Source: Paenibacillus sp. HW567
Lineage (GTDB): Bacteria; Bacillota; Bacilli; Paenibacillales; Paenibacillaceae
Reading direction: 5' to 3'
NCBI RefSeq assembly: GCF_000374185.1
Contig: NZ_KB910518.1
Location: forward strand, 4,884,530-4,948,529
Length of the DNA stretch: 64,000 nt
Within the stretch, counting starts at the first letter, position 1. Each line of letters begins with the position of its first letter. Both the position numbers and the translations under genes were made by a program. The notes under the pieces were generated by a model. It worked only from the letters and a program-made list of their open reading frames with translations, had not been told where the DNA came from and made no database searches. Positions 31,203 to 40,533 of the stretch are shown one piece after another.

Positions 31203-32210
31203 TTAGTTCTGAATTTTTTCCATAAAGGCCTTAAGGAACTGGATTTTGCTATAGGCGGTGCCGCCCTGCGCCAGCGGATCAACAGCATTGACGAATACTT
31301 TTCCATTCTTCACCGCATTTACGCTCTTGAAGATCGGATTGCTCTCAATATCCTTCAGCGCCGAAGCGTTGTCTGGATTCTCATCCTCGGAGAACTGGAT
31401 AAAGAGCACGTCAGGGTTGATTGCAGCAAACTGCTCGACCGACAGCGCCTCCTGGGTTTTAGCCGCCGCAATAGTTTCAGGCACGGCAAGCCCCAAATCG
31501 CTGTATAGCAGCGGGTTATAGTACAGATCAGGTCCGTAGATGCAGATGGAGCCCTCACGGATACGTACGAGCACTACCTTCTTGTCCTTCAGCTTATCAG
31601 CAGCGACCGACTTCGCTTGCACCAGATCTTGCTTGTAGGTGTCAATCAATTGGGCTGCCTGCTCCTGTTTGCCGCTAAGCTCGCCCAGCAGCGTCAAATT
31701 CGCTTCCCAGTTGGTAGCGACATGTGAATAAGGGATCGTCGTCTGAATCTGTCCAAGCTTGTCCAGTACAGCGGCGTCGAACTTGGTCGTACCCAGGATG
31801 ACATCGGGCTTCAACGACAATATTTTCTCGAAATTCGGGTCTACCTTCTCGCCGATGGATTCGGCTTTGTCCGTGATCGAAGCGAACATTGCAGGGAACT
31901 TGCCTGCCGAGCTGATTGCGCCTACCGGATGAATATCGAGCAGAATGGAATCCTCCATCGCCTCCAATGCACCGGTAATTACGAACCGTTCCACCTTGGC
32001 CGGCACTGTATAGTCTTTGCCCAGGTAGCTGATCGTCCGGGTGCCGCTTGCTTCAGGGCTGGCGGTTGCCTCGGACTCCGCTGAAGGGCTTGCCGAAGCT
32101 GCCGCATTGGACGCCTCCGTACCCGCTGTTTCCGTATTGTTTTTTCCTCCGCATGCTGCCAGTACGACCAGCAGAAGCATGCTCAGCATGAGATATACTG
32201 TCTTTTTCAT
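31203..32210 (-). CDS. feuA: Siderophore-binding lipoprotein FeuA-like
   Basis: A 335-residue substrate-binding protein. MKKTVYLMLSMLLLVVLAACG is a lipoprotein signal with lipobox LAAC, so the protein is anchored outside the membrane. A serine/alanine/glutamate-rich linker (about 22-55) precedes the helical-backbone binding domain (PF01497 type), with ERFVITGALEAMEDSILL and LSLKPDVILG. ATG 32210 has GGAGGGAG upstream; a longer frame to 32249 overlaps the Fur box. It should deliver the ferric siderophore to FeuB/FeuC. Confidence 0.93.
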   Translation of the reverse strand: MKKTVYLMLSMLLLVVLAACGGKNNTETAGTEASNAAASASPSAESEATASPEASGTRTISYLGKDYTVPAKVERFVITGALEAMEDSILLDIHPVGAISSAGKFPAMFASITDKAESIGEKVDPNFEKILSLKPDVILGTTKFDAAVLDKLGQIQTTIPYSHVATNWEANLTLLGELSGKQEQAAQLIDTYKQDLVQAKSVAADKLKDKKVVLVRIREGSICIYGPDLYYNPLLYSDLGLAVPETIAAAKTQEALSVEQFAAINPDVLFIQFSEDENPDNASALKDIESNPIFKSVNAVKNGKVFVNAVDPLAQGGTAYSKIQFLKAFMEKIQN

Positions 32211-32233
32211 ATGGTTGACTCCCTCCACTTTGT

Positions 32234-32248
32234 TGAGAATGATTCTCA
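32234..32248. promoter_or_regulatory. Fur box between btr and feuA
   Basis: TGAGAATGATTCTCA is a perfect 7-1-7 inverted repeat, the core of Firmicute Fur boxes, followed by AATCATTAT. It lies 24 bases upstream of the feuA start and five bases after the btr coding region end. Fur repression of feuABC under iron sufficiency is inferred from this site. Confidence 0.85.
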
Positions 32249-32252
32249 ATCA

Positions 32253-33947
32253 TTATGAAAGGTTTTGCCCGTTTACACCATAGACGAAGGGAGGATTCGG
32301 CATGGATTTTTTACCGCCGATATGCAGCAGCACGTCTTCGCGAATTCTTTCAAGCGCCACCGGTGAATATTCCCGCCACGGATTGGAGGACAGCAGCCGG
32401 AGCCGCTGCTCACGCACAACCCGCAAGCGGCTCCATTCGGACGTTCGCTGCAAGGCATGCCACAGCTCCAGCGTCTGTGAATCCTGCCTGATGAGCAGCG
32501 CAACATAATCAACATCTTCCGCCTCTAGCTGCTCTAAGGTAACAGGCGCACTTTCATCCCCGTCTTCGGGGGCCAGATGAGGACGGCGAAGCCCCAATTC
32601 GTTATACACATAATCCAGTGTTCCTGATGAACCGAAGCCGAGCAGTTGTCCCCTGATCATCCGCACGAACAGGACGGACGGCGCACCGGAACCGGAATCG
32701 AGCATAGCCCGCGCTTGCCGGTTCCCGTCCTCAAACTGGCTGATCCAGCGCCCGGCCTCGGCATTCATACCCAGCAGCCGCGCCAGCTCCAGCAGATTGG
32801 TTCTCCACGAGCCGGGCGCTTCGGGCAGCAGCTTGACTACAGGGGCGACCGCCTGAAGCCGTTCAAGCTCCGCTTCGCTTGTCTCATCCGGGCAGATGAT
32901 CATATCAGGGGCCGCCTCGGCAATCCGCTGCAGGCTAGGATGCTGCAAGTCATCCGTTGTGCCGCATTCCAGATGGTAGGGAATATCTGTGCCGAAATGC
33001 TCAAAGTAATAGCTCGCCCACTTCGGATGCAGCGGTGCCAGGTACGGAAGCTGCTCCAGCGGCAGCAGATAGCCAAGGATGGACGCGCAGGCATAGGCCG
33101 CAAGCTTCTGCTTCCGCTTATTGACATAGCTGGACGGGGAGAGGCCGAATTCCTTTTTGAACAGGCGGCTAAAATAGAACTCGTCCTGGTAGCCCACGGC
33201 ATGCGCAATATCCTTCAGTCTCCGCCCGGAGCTAAGCATCAGCCGCTTCGCCCGGTTCAGGCGCAGTCCGGTTATATATTCGCGGACACTTTTACCGTAG
33301 GCCTTCTTGAATTGCTCGGCAAAGTGCTTCGGACTTATGGCCGCAAGCTGCGCCAGCCGCTCCACAGTCAGCGGCTCCTCCGGGTGTTCATCCATATACC
33401 GCTTCACCCGCTCCAGTCCGCCGGAATGCCGGGACAGATCTGCGGCAGACGCCGGGACGGCCTCCAGCAGCAGCTCCATCGTGAGCAGTTGGGCGCGCAG
33501 CCGCAGCATCGGATTGTCCGACCGCAAGGCTCCGCATATGGAGCGGCAGCTATCCCCGGCTGCGCCGGGCACCGGGTGCACCAGCTCCTCCGGCAGCAGA
33601 TGCGGGCCATAGTGAGCCATGGACTTAAGGCTTCCGGGATGCAGACCCTCCGGCTCATAGAACTCAATGCGGAGCATGGCCACCAGCGGCGGCTCGCCCT
33701 CTCCGGCCAGCTCAAACGTTGTCCCCGCATAGCAGACGTACAGGGTATCCTTTTCCATCGGGATGATCAGGCTTCGCTTCTTGAGCTGGCAACTGCCCTC
33801 CAGCAGCACAAGCAGGGTCGTGTGGGTAGCCATAATCTGAGTCATTGTATACGAAGAGCTTACGCTCGCCAGTTCGGCATACTGCAAATGGAGCGTCCAG
33901 CGTCCGGGATCGGACCCATTCATTCGACGCAATCGGGATAATTCCAT
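32253..33947 (-). CDS. btr: AraC-type siderophore-sensing activator Btr-like
   Basis: A 564-residue regulator with the unusual Btr layout: an N-terminal domain (about 1-155), an AraC DNA-binding domain (about 160-265; TVERLAQLAAISPKHFAEQF and RLKDIAHAVGYQDEFYFSRL) and a C-terminal periplasmic-binding-protein-like domain (about 285-550) like FeuA, used to bind the siderophore in the cytoplasm. In B. subtilis Btr with ferric bacillibactin activates feuABC-ybbA; the same gene order follows here. ATG 33947 is favoured by AGGAG ten bases upstream; GTG 33956 is too close to that site. Confidence 0.92.
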   Translation of the reverse strand: MELSRLRRMNGSDPGRWTLHLQYAELASVSSSYTMTQIMATHTTLLVLLEGSCQLKKRSLIIPMEKDTLYVCYAGTTFELAGEGEPPLVAMLRIEFYEPEGLHPGSLKSMAHYGPHLLPEELVHPVPGAAGDSCRSICGALRSDNPMLRLRAQLLTMELLLEAVPASAADLSRHSGGLERVKRYMDEHPEEPLTVERLAQLAAISPKHFAEQFKKAYGKSVREYITGLRLNRAKRLMLSSGRRLKDIAHAVGYQDEFYFSRLFKKEFGLSPSSYVNKRKQKLAAYACASILGYLLPLEQLPYLAPLHPKWASYYFEHFGTDIPYHLECGTTDDLQHPSLQRIAEAAPDMIICPDETSEAELERLQAVAPVVKLLPEAPGSWRTNLLELARLLGMNAEAGRWISQFEDGNRQARAMLDSGSGAPSVLFVRMIRGQLLGFGSSGTLDYVYNELGLRRPHLAPEDGDESAPVTLEQLEAEDVDYVALLIRQDSQTLELWHALQRTSEWSRLRVVREQRLRLLSSNPWREYSPVALERIREDVLLHIGGKKSMPNPPFVYGVNGQNLS

Positions 33948-33973
33948 AGACGACACACTCCTAACAGATTAAA

Positions 33974-33992
33974 TGAGAATCGTTATCATTAT
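33974..33992. promoter_or_regulatory. Fur box upstream of btr
   Basis: TGAGAATCGTTATCATTAT resembles the 19-bp Fur consensus GATAATGATTATCATTATC. On the minus strand it overlaps a TATAAT (33993-33988) that could be the btr -10, so bound Fur would block the promoter. No clear -35 was found. Confidence 0.75.
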
Positions 33993-34101
33993 ACCATTGA
34001 TTACCGCCTAACCCCTTCCCGATTTTTTAGACTAAATAATTTACAGGGATCAGGAAACCCTGATACATAACACAGCAAAAATACTTCAAGGAGATCACCC
34101 G

Positions 34102-35076
34102 ATGATAAAAGCGGACCTGCAGCTAAAGCCCATTTTCCCGTTTGAGCCCATAAGCACCTCTATCACCCCTGCGGGCGACAATTGGATCACACAGGTCAAA
34201 TGGGACGGGGTAAGAATGCTGCTCTATTATGACGGCAATGAAGTAAAGCTGCTTAACCGGAAAAAGAACGAGCGGACGAGCCAATACCCGGAGTTTCAGG
34301 ATATCGAGTCATTTTGCAGCGCGGGCTCTGTCATTCTGGACGGTGAAATCATAGCCTTTGAACACGGCAGGCCTTCATTTCATGAAGTCATGAGAAGAGA
34401 CAGTCTGAAGCAGCCGCAGAGAATCAAACAATCTATCCGCCAGGTCCCTGTTACCTTTATGATTTTTGATATTTTGTTGTATAACGGCGAGTGGGTCACG
34501 GATCGGCCCTTATTTTACAGGCAGCAGTTGCTTGAATCCGTAATCACCGCTCGAAACAACGTACAAATTGTACAGAATTTCCGCGATGGAGCCGCCCTTT
34601 TCAGCATGATGAGGCAATATGGGATGGAAGGGGTGGTGTATAAGGATCTTTCCAGTACGTATAGTCTGAACGGCAAGGATGGGCGCTGGAAAAAACACAA
34701 GGTGATACATGATCTGATTGCAGTTGTGGGGGGCGTAACTTTTAGAGATACAATGGTTAACTCTTTGCTGCTGGGGCTGTATTCAGAAAATCAGGATTTG
34801 GTGTACATTGGCCACGCAGGTACCGGTAAATTAACGCAGAAGGACTGGGCAACAATAACTGAAAATGCCAAGAGGATGCAAATACCCGGAAAGCCCTTCA
34901 TCAATGAACCGGAACGTTCAAAAACAGCCACCTGGGTTGAGCCCAAGCTTACCGTTAAGGTCGAATACCTTGAGCTGACTCATGGGGGAACTCTCCGCCA
35001 TCCAAGTATCCAAGCTGTTGTAATTAGGGATAAGAGCGAATGCACTATCGACCAGTTAAAGGAGAACACCGTATGA
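34102..35076 (+). CDS. ligD: ATP-dependent DNA ligase (LigD ligase domain as a separate protein)
   Basis: A 324-residue ATP-dependent ligase. The adenylation lysine is K33 in KWDGVRM; DGEIIAFEHG (motif III), GMEGVVYKD (motif IV) and WKKHKV (motif V) follow, and residues about 210-320 form the OB-fold domain. In many bacteria this domain is fused to the polymerase domain in LigD. Here it is a separate gene that overlaps the polymerase gene by ATGA. With Ku it should seal double-strand breaks. AAGGAG at 34088-34093. Confidence 0.93.
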   Translation: MIKADLQLKPIFPFEPISTSITPAGDNWITQVKWDGVRMLLYYDGNEVKLLNRKKNERTSQYPEFQDIESFCSAGSVILDGEIIAFEHGRPSFHEVMRRDSLKQPQRIKQSIRQVPVTFMIFDILLYNGEWVTDRPLFYRQQLLESVITARNNVQIVQNFRDGAALFSMMRQYGMEGVVYKDLSSTYSLNGKDGRWKKHKVIHDLIAVVGGVTFRDTMVNSLLLGLYSENQDLVYIGHAGTGKLTQKDWATITENAKRMQIPGKPFINEPERSKTATWVEPKLTVKVEYLELTHGGTLRHPSIQAVVIRDKSECTIDQLKENTV

Positions 35077-35957
35077 CGCAGACCATCAAAGGCTCCATCA
35101 CCATAGAAGGACAAGAGATCACCATCACGAACCCGGAGAAGCTGCTGTGGCCCGAACGCGGCATCACCAAACGGATGTATCTGCAAAAGCTGGCCGCACT
35201 CTCCCCCTATCTGCTGTGCTACTGCCGCGACCGGCTGCTGACAGTGATCCGTTACCCGCACGGTGTTCCCGGTATGTCCTTTTATCAGAAAAATGCGCCG
35301 GAGCCGCTCCCGGACTTCGTTCGCACGGCAACGCATGACGGCATTACCTATATTCTGCTGCAAGGCTTGCCGGAGCTGCTCTGGCTGGGCAATCTCGCGG
35401 CGCTGGAATTTCACCCTTCCCTGCATTATGCCGGAAGCGAGCTGCCGTGCGAATGGATGATTGATCTGGACCCGTCTATGGAGGTTGAGCCGCGCATTAT
35501 GGAAGCAGCCGCTGTTGTAGGCGAGGTGCTGAAATCGCTGGGACTGGCCTCTGTGCCGAAGACATCGGGCGCTACCGGTGTGCAAATTATCGTTCCTGTC
35601 CGTCCGGGGATCACCTTTGACAGCCTGCGCAGGATCGGCCACCTGGTCGGCCGGTATGTGACCGAGAAGCGCCCCGACCTGTTCACCCTGGAGCGGCTGA
35701 AAAAGAATCGGGGAGACAAGATTTACTTCGACTACCTTCAGCACTATGGCGGCAAAACCTTAGCGGCACCCTATACACCGCGTGCCCGGCCGCTGGCAAC
35801 CGTGTCCACTCCGCTGCTGTGGGAGGAGGTAGAGCGTAACGTCTCGCCCGCCGATTTCCACCTGCTGAATATCGAGCAGCGTCTTGGCCGCATGGGCGAC
35901 CTCATTGCCAACGTGCCGCCGCAGCCGGTGGAAGCCATCCTCTCCAGGCTGCCTTGA
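35073..35957 (+). CDS. LigD-type polymerase/primase domain protein
   Basis: A 294-residue protein of the LigD polymerase (PrimPol-like) family, which fills and extends ends during end joining. The metal-binding DLDPS motif lies in CEWMIDLDPSMEVEP, and the N-terminus has ITNPEKLLWPERGITK as in LigD. The motif usually written SGGKGLH reads SGATGVQ here, so the histidine is replaced by glutamine; activity may be altered. The ATG at 35073 overlaps the ligase stop. Frames starting at 35040 lack support. Confidence 0.9.
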   Translation: MTQTIKGSITIEGQEITITNPEKLLWPERGITKRMYLQKLAALSPYLLCYCRDRLLTVIRYPHGVPGMSFYQKNAPEPLPDFVRTATHDGITYILLQGLPELLWLGNLAALEFHPSLHYAGSELPCEWMIDLDPSMEVEPRIMEAAAVVGEVLKSLGLASVPKTSGATGVQIIVPVRPGITFDSLRRIGHLVGRYVTEKRPDLFTLERLKKNRGDKIYFDYLQHYGGKTLAAPYTPRARPLATVSTPLLWEEVERNVSPADFHLLNIEQRLGRMGDLIANVPPQPVEAILSRLP

Positions 35958-35982
35958 CCCCTTGCCGCTTCCGCAAAAAGCA

Positions 35983-36019
35983 ATAAGCCCGCAGATGCCT
36001 ATTCAGGCTGCGGGCTTAT
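35983..36019. terminator. Hairpin between ligD polymerase gene and yitT-like gene
   Basis: ATAAGCCCGCAG and CTGCGGGCTTAT form a perfect 12-bp stem. On the minus strand TGCTTTTTG follows, so it best serves the YitT-family gene, though it lies 134 bases beyond its stop; it may act on both strands. Confidence 0.65.
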
Positions 36020-36152
36020 CAGGCGTCCACTTTATGGACGGAAGGTATTATATATAAGAATACGGCGAGATGATCTGAAGACGCCGAATTGATTACTCTG
36101 ACTTTCGTAAATATACCTTCCTTCGGTCAGCGCACCTTTTCTGCGGGTGCAG

Positions 36153-37061
36153 CTAATGGATTGATTTTTTCTTAAAGCGTCCGCCTTTAACATCATGGAT
36201 ATTGCCGATTGCGATAAATGCGTCGGAATCCCAGTCTTCAACAATGGATTTAAGCTTTGCTTCCTCCAGACGGGTAATAACCACAAAAATAACCTTTTTG
36301 TTCTCCCCGGAAAAGCCGCCTTCTCCATCCAGATAAGTAACACCGCGTCCAAGACGCTCAGTTAGCGCTTCTCCGATATCACGGTATTTGTCGCTGATAA
36401 TCCATACCGATTTCGATTGATCGAGACCCTCAAGCGTAATATCTATCATTTTGAAAGCAATGTAATAAGCGATCAGTGAGAACATGGCATTATTCCATCC
36501 AAATACAAAGCCCGCGCCGGTAAGAATAAACACGTTGAAGAACATCACAACCTCACCTACAGAGAACGGGAGCTTCTTGGCAATCAGAATAGCGACTATT
36601 TCCGTTCCGTCCAGCGAGCCGCCATAGCGTACAACCAGACCTACACCCACACCTAGAATAACGCCCCCGAACACTGCGGCAAGCAGCGGTTCCCCCGTTA
36701 GCGGAGCTACAGGATGCAGCAGTTGAGTGCCAATGGACATTAGGACTACAGCAAATAATGTGGATAAGGCAAAGGTTTTACCGATCTGCTTATAGCCGAT
36801 CACGAGAAACGGGAGGTTAAGCAAGGTCAATAAGATACCAAGAGGAATGTTGAAGATGTGGGAAAACATAATGGAAATCCCGGTGATTCCGCCGTCAATC
36901 AACTGATTGGGAACGAGGAAAATTTCCAGTGCAACAGACATCATCGCTGCTCCGAGCACAATCATAACGAACCTCTGGATTAATCTGGCCCTCTTAAAGG
37001 CTTCAGATTTCTGAGGTTTATTCTGTCCCTCACCCGAAAAAATTTGCTGGCTTACAGTCAT
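36153..37061 (-). CDS. YitT-family membrane protein with DUF2179
   Basis: A 302-residue protein with five to six membrane helices (about 35-215), including the family stretch FLVPNQLIDGGITGISIM and GGSLDGTEIVAILI, then a cytosolic DUF2179 domain (about 225-290). YitT proteins are common in Firmicutes and of unknown transport function. It stands between the end-joining genes and cls, all promoters separate. Start ATG 37061 has AGGGGGAG upstream on the minus strand. Confidence 0.88.
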   Translation of the reverse strand: MTVSQQIFSGEGQNKPQKSEAFKRARLIQRFVMIVLGAAMMSVALEIFLVPNQLIDGGITGISIMFSHIFNIPLGILLTLLNLPFLVIGYKQIGKTFALSTLFAVVLMSIGTQLLHPVAPLTGEPLLAAVFGGVILGVGVGLVVRYGGSLDGTEIVAILIAKKLPFSVGEVVMFFNVFILTGAGFVFGWNNAMFSLIAYYIAFKMIDITLEGLDQSKSVWIISDKYRDIGEALTERLGRGVTYLDGEGGFSGENKKVIFVVITRLEEAKLKSIVEDWDSDAFIAIGNIHDVKGGRFKKKSIH

Positions 37062-37181
37062 AGAACTCCCCCTATAAAAAGTATAGTTTCTTCCACACCT
37101 TCATTATATCATAAAAAGAGCTTTAAAAAGGCTGGAACATGTTAGAGTCTTCGAAAAACAATGTAAACATCGGATTTCCCT

Positions 37182-38612
37182 TCATAAAAGAGGCGATAAA
37201 AGCTTACACAGGCTTTGAATCAATTTGACATATCCCCCCCGCCCCTTGAACTTAACCGGGTCAATGAACTCGCTGTGCCTCAGGTCCTGCTCAAAGCCGT
37301 CCGCAAGCACGGAGATCAGCTCCGGACGGAGCAGCACCGCCGTCAGCTCAAAGTTGGAGTAGAAGCTGCGCATATCCAGATTGGCGCTCCCCACCGTAGC
37401 CATCAGCCCGTCGATAATCATGACCTTGGCATGCATGAACCCTGCATTGTAGCGGTAAAATTTCACACCGGCATCCTGCAGGTTCTCTAAGTACGACAAT
37501 GTGGCCGAATACACCAGCCAGTTGTCGGGCTTGGCGGGAATGATGATCCTCACATCCACACCGCTCAGCACAGCGTTCTTCAGCGCACGGCAAATCGCAG
37601 GATCAGGAATAAAATACGGCGATGTGATCCAGATTCTCCGCTTGGCCGCAACAATTGCCGCAAAATACATCTCCTGCGAGGCATCCAGCGCTCCATCCGG
37701 TCCGCTTGCAACTACCAGTACGGATTCCTGCTCCGTGCAATGATGCGCGGGGAAGAAACGGGGATGGCTCATGCCCTCCCCCGCTGCGAGCCGCCAGTCT
37801 TTCATAAAAACATACTGCAGATTATAGACAGCGTCTCCCTCCAGACGCAGATGAGTGTCCCGCCATTCCCCCATCTTGGGATCTTTACCGAGATAGTCAT
37901 CGCCCACATTCATGCCCCCGGTGAACCCGATCAGCCCGTCGACGACCAGGATTTTGCGGTGATTGCGGTAATTGAAACGGCGGTTCAAGAGTGAGGTCAG
38001 CGGCGGCAGGAAGAAATGGACCTCCACGCCGTTAATTCTCAGCGTACGAATGAAGCTCCGGCCGAGCTTATGGCTGCCAAGGCCATCGCAGAGCAGACGC
38101 ACCCGGACTCCCTGGCGGGCTTTGCGGATCATTACCTCCTGAAATTGCTTCCCGATCTCATCATCACGGAAAATATAAAACTCCATATGGATATGCTCAC
38201 GCGCCGCTTCCATCGCTTCCAGCATATCGTCAAAGGCTTCCCGGCCGCTGGACAGCACCCGGCACCGGTTACGGCCGGTAACCGGACTCTCCGACAGCCG
38301 TGAGAGCAGATACAGCAGCTCTTTATGTTCCGCAATTTGCGGATTTCCGCAGTCGTCCGCATTTTTCACAATATGAATTTTACCCGTGACATGGGAGCGA
38401 ATCTCCCGGAACAACGATAGGCATCTTTTGTCCAGCTTGCGGTTCTGCCAATAGTCCCGGCCGAAGAAATAGTAGAACAGCAGCCCTAAGGGCGGGCAGC
38501 AAAAGGTAACAAATACCCAGGCCAGCGCCCGCTCAGGACGGCGGAATTCAAGCAGCAGGATTGCCGCAATCTGTAGAATAAATAAGCATACAATAATCAC
38601 GAATATTTTCAT
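37182..38612 (-). CDS. cls: Cardiolipin synthase
   Basis: A 476-residue phospholipase-D-type cardiolipin synthase that joins two phosphatidylglycerol molecules. Two N-terminal membrane helices (about 1-20 and 32-50) precede two HKD motifs, NHRKILVVDG (about 216-225) and MHAKVMIIDG (about 395-404). FYYFFGRDYWQNRK between the helices and the first domain is typical of Bacillus ClsA. It is monocistronic. Confidence 0.95.
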   Translation of the reverse strand: MKIFVIIVCLFILQIAAILLLEFRRPERALAWVFVTFCCPPLGLLFYYFFGRDYWQNRKLDKRCLSLFREIRSHVTGKIHIVKNADDCGNPQIAEHKELLYLLSRLSESPVTGRNRCRVLSSGREAFDDMLEAMEAAREHIHMEFYIFRDDEIGKQFQEVMIRKARQGVRVRLLCDGLGSHKLGRSFIRTLRINGVEVHFFLPPLTSLLNRRFNYRNHRKILVVDGLIGFTGGMNVGDDYLGKDPKMGEWRDTHLRLEGDAVYNLQYVFMKDWRLAAGEGMSHPRFFPAHHCTEQESVLVVASGPDGALDASQEMYFAAIVAAKRRIWITSPYFIPDPAICRALKNAVLSGVDVRIIIPAKPDNWLVYSATLSYLENLQDAGVKFYRYNAGFMHAKVMIIDGLMATVGSANLDMRSFYSNFELTAVLLRPELISVLADGFEQDLRHSEFIDPVKFKGRGGYVKLIQSLCKLLSPLL

Positions 38613-38814
38613 GACAGCGCTCCCCCTGAAGGTTAATAGATAATGAATTGTCCGGATTTCGCCACTACTCTCCCTTTATATTCAAGCAAACCGTTGTCAT
38701 GTTCGTCACAGACGTGGAATACATAGAGTAATAGGACGATTCGGATGAGCCCAAGGAACAAACAAGCCGGAATTAACACAAAGGCGGCTGCGCAAGCCGC
38801 AGGAAGGAGAAGCT

Positions 38815-40020
38815 ATGAAGAAACAGCCCGATCAGAACCGGATTACACTGCTCGTCGTCCGCGAGGCCGGGCGTCCGGTCAGACAGCTTCAGCTATCCAA
38901 GCCGCTCGCCCTGGCCCTGCCGGCCGCAGCCGCCCTTTCTATCTCCAGTCTGGTCACCTCTATGCATTTTCATGCCTCCCGGTCCATTTCTGAGCTTGAA
39001 GCCGAAGCAGCCGCACTCTCCCTGAGCAATCTCCGCATGGAAATGAAGGTTGCCGACAAGGATCAGGCCTTGCTGCAGCTTCGCAGTCAAGTAACCGAGC
39101 TTTCGGAGGAAGCCGAGGGCATCAAAGACAAGCTGAAGAGTGTCAGTGAGCTTGAGCAGCAGTTGCAGTCATTGATTGATAAACAAAACGGCGCTTCTGC
39201 CTCCGGCAAAGCGAAAACCTCTGCCTCCGGCGCCAAGACCTCTGCTAACAAACAGTCCGAGGCCTCAGCAATTGTAGAGACAGCCATGTTATCCGGGGCA
39301 GCAGCCTCACAGGACGCAAGCGGTATAGTCTTTGCGGCAGCGCCACCTCCCGCTTCCACGCTGTCTGCTGTGAACTTCCGCTTAGGAGCGATTAACGCGG
39401 CACTGGGCAGCACAGTCGCTCCGCAGGTTGGCGGAGAATACATCGCGGTCTATCAGAATGATCCGCTGGAGCTGGTGCGGGAAACGAAGGATGATTATGA
39501 GGAAATCCGCAGCATGCTTGAGGAAATGATGAACAGCATCTCTACGACAATTACAAAGGCCATCAAAGCGAACACCGCCGAAGCCAAGCTCCAGGCCAAA
39601 AAAGTGCTGGCAGAAAAAGCCCGGCTGGCCCCGGCAGTTCTCTGGCCTACCTACTCGAAAGTGATCACCTCCAGCTTCGGCTACCGCTCCGACCCCTTCA
39701 AGGGCGTATCGGCCTACCACTCCGGCATTGATATTGCCGGCAATATCGGAGATCCTGTATACGCCGCCATGGACGGTGTTATAACCGCTGCTGAGCAAAT
39801 GGGCTCAAGGGGCAAATATATCATCGTTAAGCATGATAACGGGCTTGAGACCTGGTACATGCATTTGAACGCCATACTCGTCTCTCCCGGACAGCAGGTA
39901 CGCAAAGGGCAGCAAATCGGGCAGCTCGGCAATACGGGGCGCAGCACGGGCCCCCATCTTCATTTTCAGGTAGTTAAAGGAAACAAGCCGGTGAACCCAT
40001 TGGGATATGTGGAGCCGTAA
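38815..40020 (+). CDS. M23 family metallopeptidase with coiled coil
   Basis: A 401-residue envelope protein. One N-terminal membrane segment (about 28-50) is followed by a coiled coil (about 58-125), a serine/alanine/lysine-rich low-complexity stretch (about 125-165) and a C-terminal lysostaphin-type M23 domain (about 285-400). Zinc ligands lie in YHSGIDIAG and GPHLHFQV, so it should be an active peptidoglycan endopeptidase facing the cell wall. GGAAGGAG precedes ATG 38815. The next gene, 48 bases on, encodes a bactofilin, a pairing seen in other bacteria that shape their wall locally. Confidence 0.9.
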   Translation: MKKQPDQNRITLLVVREAGRPVRQLQLSKPLALALPAAAALSISSLVTSMHFHASRSISELEAEAAALSLSNLRMEMKVADKDQALLQLRSQVTELSEEAEGIKDKLKSVSELEQQLQSLIDKQNGASASGKAKTSASGAKTSANKQSEASAIVETAMLSGAAASQDASGIVFAAAPPPASTLSAVNFRLGAINAALGSTVAPQVGGEYIAVYQNDPLELVRETKDDYEEIRSMLEEMMNSISTTITKAIKANTAEAKLQAKKVLAEKARLAPAVLWPTYSKVITSSFGYRSDPFKGVSAYHSGIDIAGNIGDPVYAAMDGVITAAEQMGSRGKYIIVKHDNGLETWYMHLNAILVSPGQQVRKGQQIGQLGNTGRSTGPHLHFQVVKGNKPVNPLGYVEP

Positions 40021-40068
40021 AGGCCGCACTCAGGGGTGGAACTAATACTTTAAGAGGGGGAATCTATC

Positions 40069-40518
40069 ATGTGGAATAAAAACAAACATCAAACATCTGT
40101 CAAGTCTACCGACTCATTGATCGGACATGGCGGTACGCTGGAGGGCAAAGTGAATTGCGACACCAATCTGCGGATTGAAGGAAATTTCAGCGGGGAAATT
40201 CACTGCCGGGGAACAGTGACTGTAGGTGAACAGGGAGCGGTCCGCTCCACCATCAAAGCGCAGGAGATCATTATCGCAGGCAAGGTGTACGGTGATGTCA
40301 CTGCCGACCGCAGGCTTATCATGACAGGAACCGGACAACTGCATGGCAACATTCTGGCCGGTTCCCTGAGCATCATGGAGGGCAGTGTGCTGAACGGCTC
40401 TGTAGCCATGACTGAAGAGCCCGCCCTGGAACATGCAGGCGGACTTCAGGTAAGCGATAAGACGGACAAGACAGGGAAGCACGGCTCCAAGGCACAGAGC
40501 ACCCTGGAAGCAGGCTAA
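40069..40518 (+). CDS. Bactofilin family cytoskeletal protein
   Basis: A 149-residue protein with the right-handed beta-helix core of bactofilins (about residues 18-115): SLIGHGGTLEGKVNCDTNLR, IEGNFSGEI, and regular IIIAGKVYGDVTA-like turns. Both tails are polar. Bactofilins polymerise at the membrane and often position M23 endopeptidases; the adjacent upstream M23 gene fits this. AGGGGGAA precedes the ATG. Convergent with the ABC-2 permease gene, 15 bases away. Confidence 0.92.
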   Translation: MWNKNKHQTSVKSTDSLIGHGGTLEGKVNCDTNLRIEGNFSGEIHCRGTVTVGEQGAVRSTIKAQEIIIAGKVYGDVTADRRLIMTGTGQLHGNILAGSLSIMEGSVLNGSVAMTEEPALEHAGGLQVSDKTDKTGKHGSKAQSTLEAG

Positions 40519-40533
40519 CCGCTGCTGCCGTAT

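Noticed and set aside
32646..33941. A 431-codon frame antisense to btr
   Set aside because: A mirror of GC-rich btr codons; btr has clear domains and a Fur box.
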